Of a stretch of DNA of 7,992 bases, positions 1 to 6,063 are shown piece by piece (the stretch's first letter is position 1; each line of letters starts with the position of its first letter). The position numbers and the translations under genes are program-made. This DNA comes from Deferribacteres bacterium (GTDB lineage: Bacteria > Thermosulfidibacterota > Thermosulfidibacteria > Thermosulfidibacterales > Thermosulfidibacteraceae), in assembly GCA_013153205.1 (NCBI GenBank), contig JAADEW010000110.1:1-7992 (forward strand). The letters run 5' to 3'. The notes under the pieces were generated by a model that worked only from the letters and a program-made list of their open reading frames with translations, did no database searches and was not told the DNA's origin.

Positions 1-101
1 TTAACGGCAACAGCCCCCACCCTTCTTCTTATGCAAGTTGACCTTGAAGAGACCAGCCGGGCTATCTCAAGAAAATACCTTTCCCAGGAAGGTCTTCCCA
101 C
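1..101 (-). CDS. dCMP deaminase, 5' end only (cut by window edge)
   Basis: The first 33 codons of a gene read leftward off the window start. They contain R-P-S-W-E-R-Y-F at residues 3-10, then E-I-A-R-L-V, R-S-T-C-I-R-R-R-V-G-A-V (residues 20-31). This is the characteristic N-terminus of ComEB-type deoxycytidylate deaminases, zinc enzymes that convert dCMP to dUMP for thymidylate synthesis. The zinc-binding and catalytic motifs (HAE, PCxxC) lie beyond the window, so activity cannot be judged. The start is GTG at 101-99, overlapping the glyA TAG stop by 1 nt (TAGTG), with GGGGAGG four bases upstream inside the end of glyA. No ATG is available in this frame near the start. It is the fourth gene of the glnB-rpiB-glyA operon. 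GlyA makes methylene-tetrahydrofolate and this enzyme makes dUMP, the two substrates of thymidylate synthase. Family assignment is from the N-terminal motif only. Confidence 0.85.
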   Translation of the reverse strand, partial: MGRPSWERYFLEIARLVSSRSTCIRRRVGAVAV

Positions 102-1372
102 TACGCCTCCCCAAGGGCTTCAGCGTATTCTTCAAGAAGCTCTCTGTAAAGGGGAAATCTTTCACAGAGAGCCCTCACCTTATCAGCCACCTCTCTCCTC
201 ACGGCAGGTTTGTCAATGTTTTTCAGCACATAGGCTATCATGTCGCCTATCTCTTCCATCTCAGCCTCTTTCATTCCCCGCGTGGTCAAAGCAGGGGTGC
301 CAATTCTTATCCCGCTTGTAACCGTCGGCTTTTCCGGGTCAAAGGGTATCATGTTTTTGTTGACGGTTATACCCGCCTCCTCAAGGGCTTTCTCGGCAAC
401 ATCCCCCGTTATGCCGATGGGTCGCAGGTCCACAAGCATAAGGTGATTGTCAGTTCCGCCGGAAACAATCCTCAAGCCGTGAGAGGAAAGCCTTTCGGCA
501 AGGGTTTTTGCATTCTTCACTATCTGCTCCTGATACCTCCTGAAATCCTCGCTCAGAGCCTCTTTGAAAGCAACGGCTTTCGCCGCTATAACATGCATAA
601 GAGGCCCGCCCTGTATTCCCGGAAACACAGTCTTGTCAATAACCTTTGCAAACTCCTCTCTGCACAATATCATACCGCCTCTGGGACCCCTCAGGGTCTT
701 GTGAGTGGTGGTGGTCACAAACTCGCAGTGAGGAACGGGAGAAGGATGAACCCCAGCGGCAATAAGCCCCGCTATATGAGCCATGTCGCAAACCACATAA
801 GCACCAACCTCATCGGCTATTTTTCTGAACCTCTCAAAGTCTATAACTCTTGGATACGCACTGGCTCCCACCACTATCAGCTTGGGTTTATGCTCCTTAG
901 CCAGAGCCTCCACCTGCTCATAATCTATAGTCTCCGTATCCCTTCTCACCCCGTAAAAGACCACATTGTAAAGCTTTCCCGAAAAATTGACCCTTGCACC
1001 GTGTGAAAGATGGCCTCCATGAGCAAGGTCCATTGCCAGAATGGTATCTCCCGGCTCAAGAACGGCCATATAGACTGCCATGTTCGCCTGAGTTCCCGAA
1101 TGGGGCTGAACGTTCACATGCTCAGCTCCGAACAGCTTTTTCGCCCTCTCTATAGCGAGCCTTTCGGCAACATCCACAAATTCACAACCCCCGTAATACC
1201 TTCTGCCGGGATAGCCCTCGGCATACTTGTTGGTCATAACGCAACCCTGAGCCTCCATAACGGCACGGCTCGCAAAGTTTTCACTGGCTATCATCTCCAG
1301 CTTGAAGGCCTGCCTCTTTATCTCACCGTAAATAGCCTTTGCTATTTCCGGGTCTGTATCCCATACTCTCAT
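101..1372 (-). CDS. glyA: Serine hydroxymethyltransferase
   Basis: PLP enzyme that interconverts serine plus tetrahydrofolate with glycine plus 5,10-methylene-tetrahydrofolate, the main cytosolic source of one-carbon units for purines, thymidylate and methionine. At 423 residues it has normal bacterial length. Visible family signatures include I-A-S-E-N-F (28-33), N-K-Y-A-E-G-Y-P-G-R-R-Y-Y-G-G (48-62), N-V-Q-P-H-S-G-T-Q-A-N (87-97), D-M-A-H-I-A-G-L (196-203) and the cofactor site T-T-T-H-K-T-L-R-G-P-R-G-G, where Lys225 should form the PLP Schiff base. All expected catalytic residues appear intact. The ATG start is preceded by AGGAGG at 1383-1378 with a 5-nt spacer, and it overlaps the rpiB stop as ATGA. 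The TAG stop overlaps the GTG of the dCMP deaminase gene. The rpiB-glyA-deaminase order resembles the order seen in several Deltaproteobacteria (from memory). Confidence 0.98.
   Translation of the reverse strand: MRVWDTDPEIAKAIYGEIKRQAFKLEMIASENFASRAVMEAQGCVMTNKYAEGYPGRRYYGGCEFVDVAERLAIERAKKLFGAEHVNVQPHSGTQANMAVYMAVLEPGDTILAMDLAHGGHLSHGARVNFSGKLYNVVFYGVRRDTETIDYEQVEALAKEHKPKLIVVGASAYPRVIDFERFRKIADEVGAYVVCDMAHIAGLIAAGVHPSPVPHCEFVTTTTHKTLRGPRGGMILCREEFAKVIDKTVFPGIQGGPLMHVIAAKAVAFKEALSEDFRRYQEQIVKNAKTLAERLSSHGLRIVSGGTDNHLMLVDLRPIGITGDVAEKALEEAGITVNKNMIPFDPEKPTVTSGIRIGTPALTTRGMKEAEMEEIGDMIAYVLKNIDKPAVRREVADKVRALCERFPLYRELLEEYAEALGEA
102..112 (-). promoter_or_regulatory. Shine-Dalgarno supporting the GTG start of the deaminase
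   Basis: On the minus strand GGGGAGG (112-106) lies four bases before the GTG at 101-99, within the last codons of glyA. This strong site, in the right frame, decides the start of the partial deaminase gene. Confidence 0.7.
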
Positions 1373-1830
1373 GGGTCCCTCCTCTCAAGGATAAAAGACT
1401 CAATCTCCTTTATCTTGTTAAGCCTGCGCTCGTGCCTTCCCCCCTCAAACTCCTCAACAAACCAGACGGCAACTATGTCTTTCGCAACATCCTCACTCAA
1501 GACCCTGCCGCCGAGAACCAGAACGTTGGCGTCGTTGTGCCTCCTGCTCATCTTTGCCGTATAGACATCGTGACAAAGAGCCGCTCTTATTCCGGGAAAC
1601 CTGTTAGCCACGATACTCATGCCTATACCCGTTCCGCAAAGCAGAACACCTCTGTCCGCCCTGCCATCCACCACCGCTTTTGCCACTTTGAAGGCATACT
1701 CCGGATAATCAACGGACTCCTCGGAAAAGGTCCCTACATCCTCAACCTCATGCCCCATGTCCGCTATCAAAGCTTTCACATACTCCTTCATCTTATAACC
1801 GCCGTGGTCGCTTCCTATAACCACCTTCAT
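1369..1830 (-). CDS. rpiB: Ribose-5-phosphate isomerase B
   Basis: Cytosolic RpiB/LacAB-family sugar-phosphate isomerase that interconverts ribose-5-phosphate and ribulose-5-phosphate in the non-oxidative pentose phosphate pathway. It supplies ribose phosphate for nucleotides. The 153-residue protein shows the family hallmarks: G-S-D-H-G-G at 6-11, C-G-T-G-I-G at 65-70 with the catalytic base Cys65, C-H-D-V-Y at 86-90, and R-R-H-N-D-A-N-V-L at 96-104 with the ring-opening His98. R132 and R136 in the C-terminal G-R-H-E-R-R-L are in the usual phosphate-binding place. Cys65 with G-T-G-I-G favours RpiB over galactose-6-phosphate isomerase subunits. The ATG start overlaps the glnB stop by 4 nt (ATGA), with GGGGAGG 10 nt upstream. 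The stop overlaps glyA by 4 nt, so translation is probably coupled along the operon. Confidence 0.96.
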   Translation of the reverse strand: MKVVIGSDHGGYKMKEYVKALIADMGHEVEDVGTFSEESVDYPEYAFKVAKAVVDGRADRGVLLCGTGIGMSIVANRFPGIRAALCHDVYTAKMSRRHNDANVLVLGGRVLSEDVAKDIVAVWFVEEFEGGRHERRLNKIKEIESFILERRDP

Positions 1831-2162
1831 ATCAGAGCGTCCTCCCCGCTTTCTCCGGTTCTTATGCGAACGGCATCCTCAACATCTATAACGAATATCT
1901 TACCGTCTCCAACCCTGCCGGAAGATGCGGCTTCAACAATGGCCTCCACCACCTCTTCCACCATGTAGTCCGGAACCACCACCTCTATCTTTATCTTGGG
2001 AAGAAACTGGGTAGATGCATCGGCAAACAGCTCCACATGCCCCATCTGCCTCCCAAATCCCCTGACCTCAGTCACCACCATTCCCTTAACGCCCACCTCG
2101 TCAAGCCTGTCCTTAACATCGTCAAGCTTGAAGGGTTTTATAATAGCCTCCACCTTCTTCAA
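1827..2162 (-). CDS. glnB: Nitrogen regulatory protein PII with a short T-loop lacking Tyr51
   Basis: Trimeric PII signal protein that senses ATP/ADP and 2-oxoglutarate and controls partner proteins of nitrogen and carbon metabolism. The 111 residues align with E. coli GlnB almost throughout. The N-terminus K-K-V-E-A-I-I-K-P-F-K-L-D-D-V, G-F-G-R-Q with the 2-oxoglutarate ligand Gln39, F-L-P-K with Lys56 (E. coli Lys58), G-D-G-K-I-F with Lys88 (E. coli Lys90) and R-I-R-T-G at 99-103 are all kept. The T-loop differs. Between G-H-V-E-L and F-L-P-K there are seven residues (F-A-D-A-S-T-Q, 46-52) where E. coli has nine, and the uridylylated Tyr51 is absent. The start is TTG, chosen because it gives the standard M-K-K-V start and has AAGGGG six bases upstream; no in-frame ATG lies upstream. 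It heads the operon, and no glnA, amtB or glnD is nearby. Its partner is unknown. Confidence 0.95.
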   Translation of the reverse strand: MKKVEAIIKPFKLDDVKDRLDEVGVKGMVVTEVRGFGRQMGHVELFADASTQFLPKIKIEVVVPDYMVEEVVEAIVEAASSGRVGDGKIFVIDVEDAVRIRTGESGEDALI

Positions 2163-2168
2163 ATCAAT

Positions 2169-2174
2169 CCCCTT
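2169..2174 (-). promoter_or_regulatory. Shine-Dalgarno supporting the TTG start of glnB
   Basis: AAGGGG on the minus strand lies six bases before the TTG at 2162-2160. Spacing and family N-terminus agree, so TTG is preferred over an in-frame ATT two codons upstream. Confidence 0.6.
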
Positions 2175-2193
2175 ATCCTCTAATACAGCCCTG

Positions 2194-2223
2194 ACTTTAC
2201 CAGAAGTGCTATTTTATTGTAAA
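2194..2223 (-). promoter_or_regulatory. Putative promoter of the glnB-rpiB-glyA operon
   Basis: On the minus strand TTTACA (2223-2218, five of six matches to the -35 consensus), an 18-nt spacer and TAAAGT (2199-2194, four of six) form a plausible sigma70-type promoter. Transcription would start near 2187, giving a leader of about 25 nt before glnB. The -10 match is only moderate. Confidence 0.4.
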
Positions 2224-2225
2224 GT
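2196..2225 (+). promoter_or_regulatory. Putative promoter of the era-mgtE operon
   Basis: On the plus strand TTTACC (2196-2201), an 18-nt spacer and TAAAGT (2220-2225) mirror the opposing promoter. Transcription would start near 2232, about 20 nt before era. An alternative -10 is TGTAAA at 2218-2223 with a 16-nt spacer. Both boxes are moderate matches. Confidence 0.35.
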
Positions 2226-2252
2226 CTTTGAGACTCTCTGGAGGAGGAAGAT

Positions 2253-3158
2253 ATGGACAGCGGTTACAAAGCAGGTTTTGTATCTCTCATAGGAAGGCCC
2301 AATGTGGGCAAATCCTCCCTATTAAACGCAATAATCGGCAGAAAGGTGGCTATAATATCAGACAAACCCCAGACAACGAGAAATCGGATACTGGCTGTAA
2401 AACACCTCAAAAACGCGCAGATTATCTTCATTGACACACCGGGAATACATTTCCCCAAGCACAAACTGAACAAATACATGGTAGAAGTGGCGGTGAGAGC
2501 CCTCAAAGAGATGGATGTGGTGCTGTTCGTGGTGGACGCAAAGGAAGGGCTTACCGAGGAAGACTATCTGGTAATGGAAAACTTGAAAGAGATAGAGGAC
2601 AAAAAACCTATAATACTCGTGCTGAACAAGATTGATTTAACCACAAAACAGGAGGCTGAAAGGATAGAAAAAGAGGTGGCTTCCCACCTCAATATAAAAG
2701 ATTCTGTATGCACCTCTGCAGTAACAGGAGAAGGTCTCGGTGAGCTGATAGAGAAGATACTTGAACTGCTTCCTGAAGGGATGCCCTTTTATCCCGAAGA
2801 CATGATAACCGACCAGCCCGAAAGCTTCGTTATAGCCGAAATAATAAGGGAAAAGATATTCAACCTGACCAGACAGGAAATACCATACTCAACTGCCGTG
2901 GTGGTGGAAAGAATAGAAGATAAAGGCAATATTCTCGTTATAGATGCTTACATATTCGTGGAAAAGAAAAGTCAGAAAGGCATTATCATCGGAAAAGACG
3001 GAAAAATGTTGAAAAAGATTGGACAATCTGCAAGAGAAGAATTAGAAAGAATACTCGGTAGTAAAATCTACCTGAATCTTTGGGTTAAGGTCAAGGAGAA
3101 ATGGAGACAGAAAGACGGGAGTCTGCGGGAACTGGGCTACTATCTGAAGAAGGAATAG
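2253..3158 (+). CDS. era: GTPase Era, 16S rRNA-binding ribosome assembly factor
   Basis: Essential GTPase that binds near the 3' end of 16S rRNA and assists 30S subunit maturation, acting in the cytosol or at the membrane. The 301-residue protein is full length. It has G1 G-R-P-N-V-G-K-S (14-21), the switch-I T-T (41-42), G3 D-T-P-G (61-64), G4 N-K-I-D (125-128) and G5 S-A (155-156). A C-terminal KH domain follows, with G-I-I-I-G-K-D-G around 243-250 and the typical ending W-V-K-V-K-E-K-W-R through E-L-G-Y (277-296). The GTPase order and KH domain separate Era from EngA, Obg and other relatives. The ATG at 2253 has AGGAGG (2242-2247) five bases upstream. It is the first gene of the rightward unit, and its last 58 nt overlap the start of mgtE. 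Confidence 0.98.
   Translation: MDSGYKAGFVSLIGRPNVGKSSLLNAIIGRKVAIISDKPQTTRNRILAVKHLKNAQIIFIDTPGIHFPKHKLNKYMVEVAVRALKEMDVVLFVVDAKEGLTEEDYLVMENLKEIEDKKPIILVLNKIDLTTKQEAERIEKEVASHLNIKDSVCTSAVTGEGLGELIEKILELLPEGMPFYPEDMITDQPESFVIAEIIREKIFNLTRQEIPYSTAVVVERIEDKGNILVIDAYIFVEKKSQKGIIIGKDGKMLKKIGQSAREELERILGSKIYLNLWVKVKEKWRQKDGSLRELGYYLKKE
3093..3098 (+). promoter_or_regulatory. Shine-Dalgarno-like site for the mgtE start inside era
   Basis: AAGGAG lies two bases before the ATG at 3101, within the era coding sequence. The spacing is shorter than usual, which weakens it. A second AAGG at 3087-3090 lies 10 nt upstream of the ATG. Confidence 0.4.
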
Positions 3159-4501
3159 AGCTTAAAAAGGCAAAAATCCTTCTTGATTCTGTAAAAAGGC
3201 TTTTACGCAAACAGGCTAAAAGCCACCTGAAGCGCCTTCTAAACAAAAGGCACCCGGCCGATGTAGCCTACATAATGAAGCATCTTTCCGAAAGGGAAAG
3301 GAAAGAGGTGCTTCAACTGCTTGAGCCGGAAATGGCGGCGCAGGTGCTCATAAAGCTTGATAGCCTGAGTCTTGCCGAAATTTTAGAGCTGATTGAACCG
3401 GAGGAACTTGCCGAATACATGAAATACATGCCCCCGGACGAAGCTATAAACATCATAGACGTTCTGCCCAAAGAGAAGAAGCAGAGCGTCATGAAGCTCA
3501 TAGAGCAATATCCCGAGATATGGAAGCTTCTGCAATACGGTGAGGAGACGGCTGGACGCATCATGTCCACGGATTTCGTGGCTTTAGACGAAGACCTCAC
3601 CGTGGAAGAAGCGATAAAAAAAGTGCGGGAAGCCCGGGAAAAAGAGGTCTTCTACATATACGTGGTGGATAAAGAAGGACGGCTGGTGGGGGTGGTCTCC
3701 CTGAGACAGCTAATACTTTCAGACCCGCACAAAAAACTTAAAGAAATCATGAACCCGGACGTCATTTACGTCACCGTTGACACCGACCAGGAAGAGGTGG
3801 CAAGGATTGTCCAGAAATACGACCTTCTTGCCGTTCCCGTGGTTGATAAAGACAAAAAGCTCGTGGGAATAGTCACCACCGACGATGTAATAGACATCAT
3901 CATAGAAGAGGCAACAGAAGACATCTACAAAATGGTGGGAACCACCGATGAAGAGCTGTGGGAAAAGTCCCTAATCAAGATAGCCCTATACAGACTGCCC
4001 TGGCTCAGCTTCACCATAATCGGTGAGATGATTTCAGGTGCCATAATCAAAATGTATCAGCACACCCTCAAAGAATTTATAGCCATATCCTTTTTTCTAC
4101 CTCTGGTTATGGCTTTGGGCGGCAACGTTGGAAACCAGTCCCAGACCATAATGGTCAGAGCCCTCGCCACCGGAAGAATAGACCCGGATAAGCCGTGGAA
4201 GGTGATGTTCAGGCAGATTGGCGTGGGATTCATTATGGGACTGATAGCGGGAACTGTGGCCGGGCTTGTGGTCTATCTCATACAGCACAACTACCACTTA
4301 GCCTTAGCCATATCCATATCGCTTCTTCTGTCCATGACCATAACGGCAACGGTGGGCAGTATCGTGCCCATTATATTCAAGAAGCTCAACATTGACCCGG
4401 CTCTACCCTCAGGACCCTTTATCAGCACATTCAGCGACATCCTGGGCAATTTAATCTACCTCTCCCTTGCAACATTTCTGCTGGTAAAATTCGGAAAATG
4501 A
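3101..4501 (+). CDS. mgtE: Magnesium transporter MgtE
   Basis: Homodimeric Mg2+ channel/transporter of the inner membrane, gated by its cytosolic Mg2+-sensing domains. Domains in order are a helical MgtE N-domain (about 25-150, with H-P-A-D-V-A at 51-56), two CBS motifs (about 155-210 and 217-270), a plug-helix region (about 272-295) and five predicted membrane helices (about 296-464). Conserved pore signatures are G-G-N-V-G-N-Q-S (340-347) and D-P-A-L-P-S-G-P-F-I-S-T-F-S-D (432-446), whose Asp446 is probably the Mg2+-coordinating residue of the last helix. At 466 residues it is slightly longer than the 450-residue Thermus protein. The ATG at 3101 lies inside era. The next in-frame ATG (codon 59) would remove the H-P-A-D-V-A motif, and no GTG or TTG lies between, so a 58-nt overlap seems real unless a non-standard start is used. 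No terminator is visible after the stop. Confidence 0.95.
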   Translation: METERRESAGTGLLSEEGIELKKAKILLDSVKRLLRKQAKSHLKRLLNKRHPADVAYIMKHLSERERKEVLQLLEPEMAAQVLIKLDSLSLAEILELIEPEELAEYMKYMPPDEAINIIDVLPKEKKQSVMKLIEQYPEIWKLLQYGEETAGRIMSTDFVALDEDLTVEEAIKKVREAREKEVFYIYVVDKEGRLVGVVSLRQLILSDPHKKLKEIMNPDVIYVTVDTDQEEVARIVQKYDLLAVPVVDKDKKLVGIVTTDDVIDIIIEEATEDIYKMVGTTDEELWEKSLIKIALYRLPWLSFTIIGEMISGAIIKMYQHTLKEFIAISFFLPLVMALGGNVGNQSQTIMVRALATGRIDPDKPWKVMFRQIGVGFIMGLIAGTVAGLVVYLIQHNYHLALAISISLLLSMTITATVGSIVPIIFKKLNIDPALPSGPFISTFSDILGNLIYLSLATFLLVKFGK

Positions 4502-4514
4502 GGACTGGCGGGTA

Positions 4515-4544
4515 TTGACAAACTTCAAGCTTTTTAAATATTGT
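4515..4544 (+). promoter_or_regulatory. Putative promoter of tRNA-Ser and rho
   Basis: A perfect TTGACA at 4515-4520 is followed after 18 nt by TATTGT at 4539-4544, a four-of-six -10 match. Initiation would be near 4551, about 75 nt before the tRNA. The stretch 4545-4624 between promoter and tRNA has no convincing ORF or hairpin. It is the only good promoter candidate between mgtE and rho. Confidence 0.5.
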
Positions 4545-4624
4545 AAGGTAGCACCACCGTATCAAACAGTTGGAAAACCGCATGGAGAGAGGTCCTAAAT
4601 ACATCTATGAATCCTGCTAATCAC

Positions 4625-4718
4625 GGAGGGGTGGCCGAGTGGACGAAGGCGGGTGATTCGAAATCACCTGAGGGGATAAAAGTCCCCTCCGTGGGTTCGA
4701 ATCCCACCCCCTCCGCCA
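4625..4718 (+). tRNA. tRNA-Ser, anticodon CGA
   Basis: A full cloverleaf can be folded. The acceptor stem is GGAGGGG (4625-4631) with CCCCTCC (4708-4714), discriminator G at 4715 and an encoded CCA at 4716-4718. The D stem is GCC (4634-4636) with GGC (4648-4650). The anticodon stem is GGTGA with TCACC around the loop TTCGAAA, with anticodon CGA at 4659-4661, reading UCG. The long variable arm is a 7-bp stem, GAGGGGA (4670-4676) with TCCCCTC (4683-4689), typical of type II serine tRNAs. The T arm is GTGGG-TTCGAAT-CCCAC (4691-4707). The rho start codon lies 25 nt downstream with no terminator between, so the tRNA is probably cut from a transcript that continues into rho. Confidence 0.98.
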
Positions 4719-4743
4719 AAAGCTTTACGGAGGTTTAAAATCA

Positions 4744-6063
4744 ATGGGTGAGGAAAAAGCCATGGAGAAGACGGAAAACCAGAAAGGCAAGTCTCCAGCC
4801 CCGGACATGGAAATTCTTGACCTTCAAAAACTGAAAAAGATGAAGGTAGCCCAGCTCATGCAGCTGGCAAAAGAGCTGGGAATAAGCGGAATTTCGGGCA
4901 TGAGAAAACAGGAGCTCATATTCAAAATCCTTGAAGCCCAAGCGGAAAAAAGCGGCTATATGTATGGAGAAGGGATACTGGAAGTTCTTCCGGACGGATT
5001 CGGCTTCCTGAGGTCTGCCACCTACAACTACCTTCCGGGACCGGACGATATATATGTCTCTCCCTCCCAGATTAGGAAGCTGGGGCTTAAGACGGGAGAC
5101 CATGTGTTTGGACTGATAAGGCCTCCCAAGGAGGGAGAAAAGTACTTCGCCCTGCTCAAAGTTGAAGCCATAAACGGACAGCCCCCCGAAAAAGCCAAGG
5201 AGAGAATCCATTTCGACAACCTTACCCCCATCTTTCCCAACGAAAGGATAAAGCTTGAAACCACCCCTGATAACCTCTCAATGAGGGTGATGGACCTCAT
5301 TACTCCCATAGGCAAAGGCCAGAGAGGACTGATTGTGGCGCCTCCCAGAACGGGAAAAACGGTCTTGCTCCAGCAGATAGCCAATTCCGTAGCCGAAAAT
5401 CATCCGGAGGTCCACATAATAGCCCTTCTCATAGGCGAAAGACCGGAAGAGGTTACGGACTGGCAGAGAAATGTCAAGGCAGAGGTGATAAGCTCCACCT
5501 TTGACGAGCCACCCAACAGGCACGTTCAGGTTGCAGAGGTGGTGATAGAAAGAGCGAAAAGGATGGTAGAGCACGGGAAGGATGTGATGATACTCCTTGA
5601 CAGCATCACCCGACTCACCAGAGCCTACAACAACCTCGTCCCCTCAACGGGAAGGGTTATGTCCGGAGGAATAGAAGCCGGAGCACTGGACAAACCCAAA
5701 AAGCTGTTCGGTGCCGCAAGAAACATAGAGGAAGGAGGAAGCCTCACCATACTTGCCACCGCCCTCATTGAGACGGGAAGCAGAATGGACGACGTGATAT
5801 ACGAAGAGTTCAAGGGAACGGGCAATATGGAACTGCATCTTTTAAGAGCCCTTGCGGAAAGAAGGATATTCCCGGCGATAGACGTGTCCAAATCCGGAAC
5901 GAGAAGAGAGGAGCTTCTGCTTTCACAGTTTGAGCTGAACAGGATTTGGATACTGAGAAAGGTCCTTGCCACCCTGAATCCCGTGGAAGCCATGGAGTTC
6001 CTTCTGAGCAAGCTCAGAAATACCAAAAACAACATGGAATTCCTCCAGTCCATGAGCAGTTGA
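4744..6063 (+). CDS. rho: Transcription termination factor Rho
   Basis: Hexameric RNA-dependent ATPase/translocase that terminates untranslated transcripts. The 439 residues carry an N-terminal extension of about 24 residues relative to E. coli, a Rho-N helical domain (about 25-70), the cold-shock-like RNA-binding domain with G-F-G-F-L-R-S (85-91) and G-P-D-D-I-Y-V-S-P (99-107), and the ATPase. Walker A is A-P-P-R-T-G-K-T (199-206), the catalytic glutamate is Glu232, Walker B is V-M-I-L-L-D (281-286), the Q-loop spans about 303-315, G-T-G-N is at 358-361 and the arginine finger is Arg387. Numbering is offset +21 from E. coli in the ATPase. Trp240 replaces E. coli Met219 and Arg202 replaces Lys181. 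GGAGGT at 4729-4734 lies 9 nt before the ATG; ATG at 4762 is an alternative start. Its TGA overlaps the next ATG. Confidence 0.98.
   Translation: MGEEKAMEKTENQKGKSPAPDMEILDLQKLKKMKVAQLMQLAKELGISGISGMRKQELIFKILEAQAEKSGYMYGEGILEVLPDGFGFLRSATYNYLPGPDDIYVSPSQIRKLGLKTGDHVFGLIRPPKEGEKYFALLKVEAINGQPPEKAKERIHFDNLTPIFPNERIKLETTPDNLSMRVMDLITPIGKGQRGLIVAPPRTGKTVLLQQIANSVAENHPEVHIIALLIGERPEEVTDWQRNVKAEVISSTFDEPPNRHVQVAEVVIERAKRMVEHGKDVMILLDSITRLTRAYNNLVPSTGRVMSGGIEAGALDKPKKLFGAARNIEEGGSLTILATALIETGSRMDDVIYEEFKGTGNMELHLLRALAERRIFPAIDVSKSGTRREELLLSQFELNRIWILRKVLATLNPVEAMEFLLSKLRNTKNNMEFLQSMSS

Larger units (their letters stand above)
2193..2226. repeat. 8-bp perfect inverted repeat in the divergent glnB/era spacer
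   Basis: GACTTTAC at 2193-2200 is the exact reverse complement of GTAAAGTC at 2219-2226, with 18 nt between. The half-sites are 26 bp apart centre to centre, about 2.5 helical turns. They overlap the -35 and -10 boxes of both predicted promoters, so the repeat may simply be two symmetric promoters, or an operator. As an RNA hairpin it would be weak because of its long loop. Confidence 0.6.

Noticed and set aside
1..66. A 21-codon minus-strand frame ending K-K-K-G-G-G-C-C-R at a TAA formed by the first three window bases
   Set aside because: It is bounded upstream by TGA at 69-67 and has no good start; the overlapping frame encodes the recognisable dCMP deaminase N-terminus.
38..1006. Long plus-strand open frame of 322 codons opposite glyA
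   Set aside because: It is antisense to a clear glyA with full motif conservation, its translation resembles no known family, and it has no proper ribosome site.
1339..1968. Plus-strand frame of 209 codons opposite rpiB and glnB
   Set aside because: Shadow frame opposite two well-recognised genes; low-complexity Ser/Thr-rich translation.
4582..4620. A 12-codon ORF in the leader between mgtE and tRNA-Ser
   Set aside because: Too short, with only a weak purine stretch upstream and no hairpin or codon bias suggesting a leader peptide.
4502..4624. Searched for a terminator after mgtE and a riboswitch or T-box before tRNA-Ser
   Set aside because: No GC-rich hairpin followed by a T run and no recognisable riboswitch core; only the TTGACA promoter candidate was kept.
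5946..6062. Upstream in-frame ATG extending the RACE gene by 39 residues
   Set aside because: The extension lies wholly within the conserved C-terminus of rho and adds residues before the ferredoxin domain; ATG 6063 with TGATG coupling fits better.
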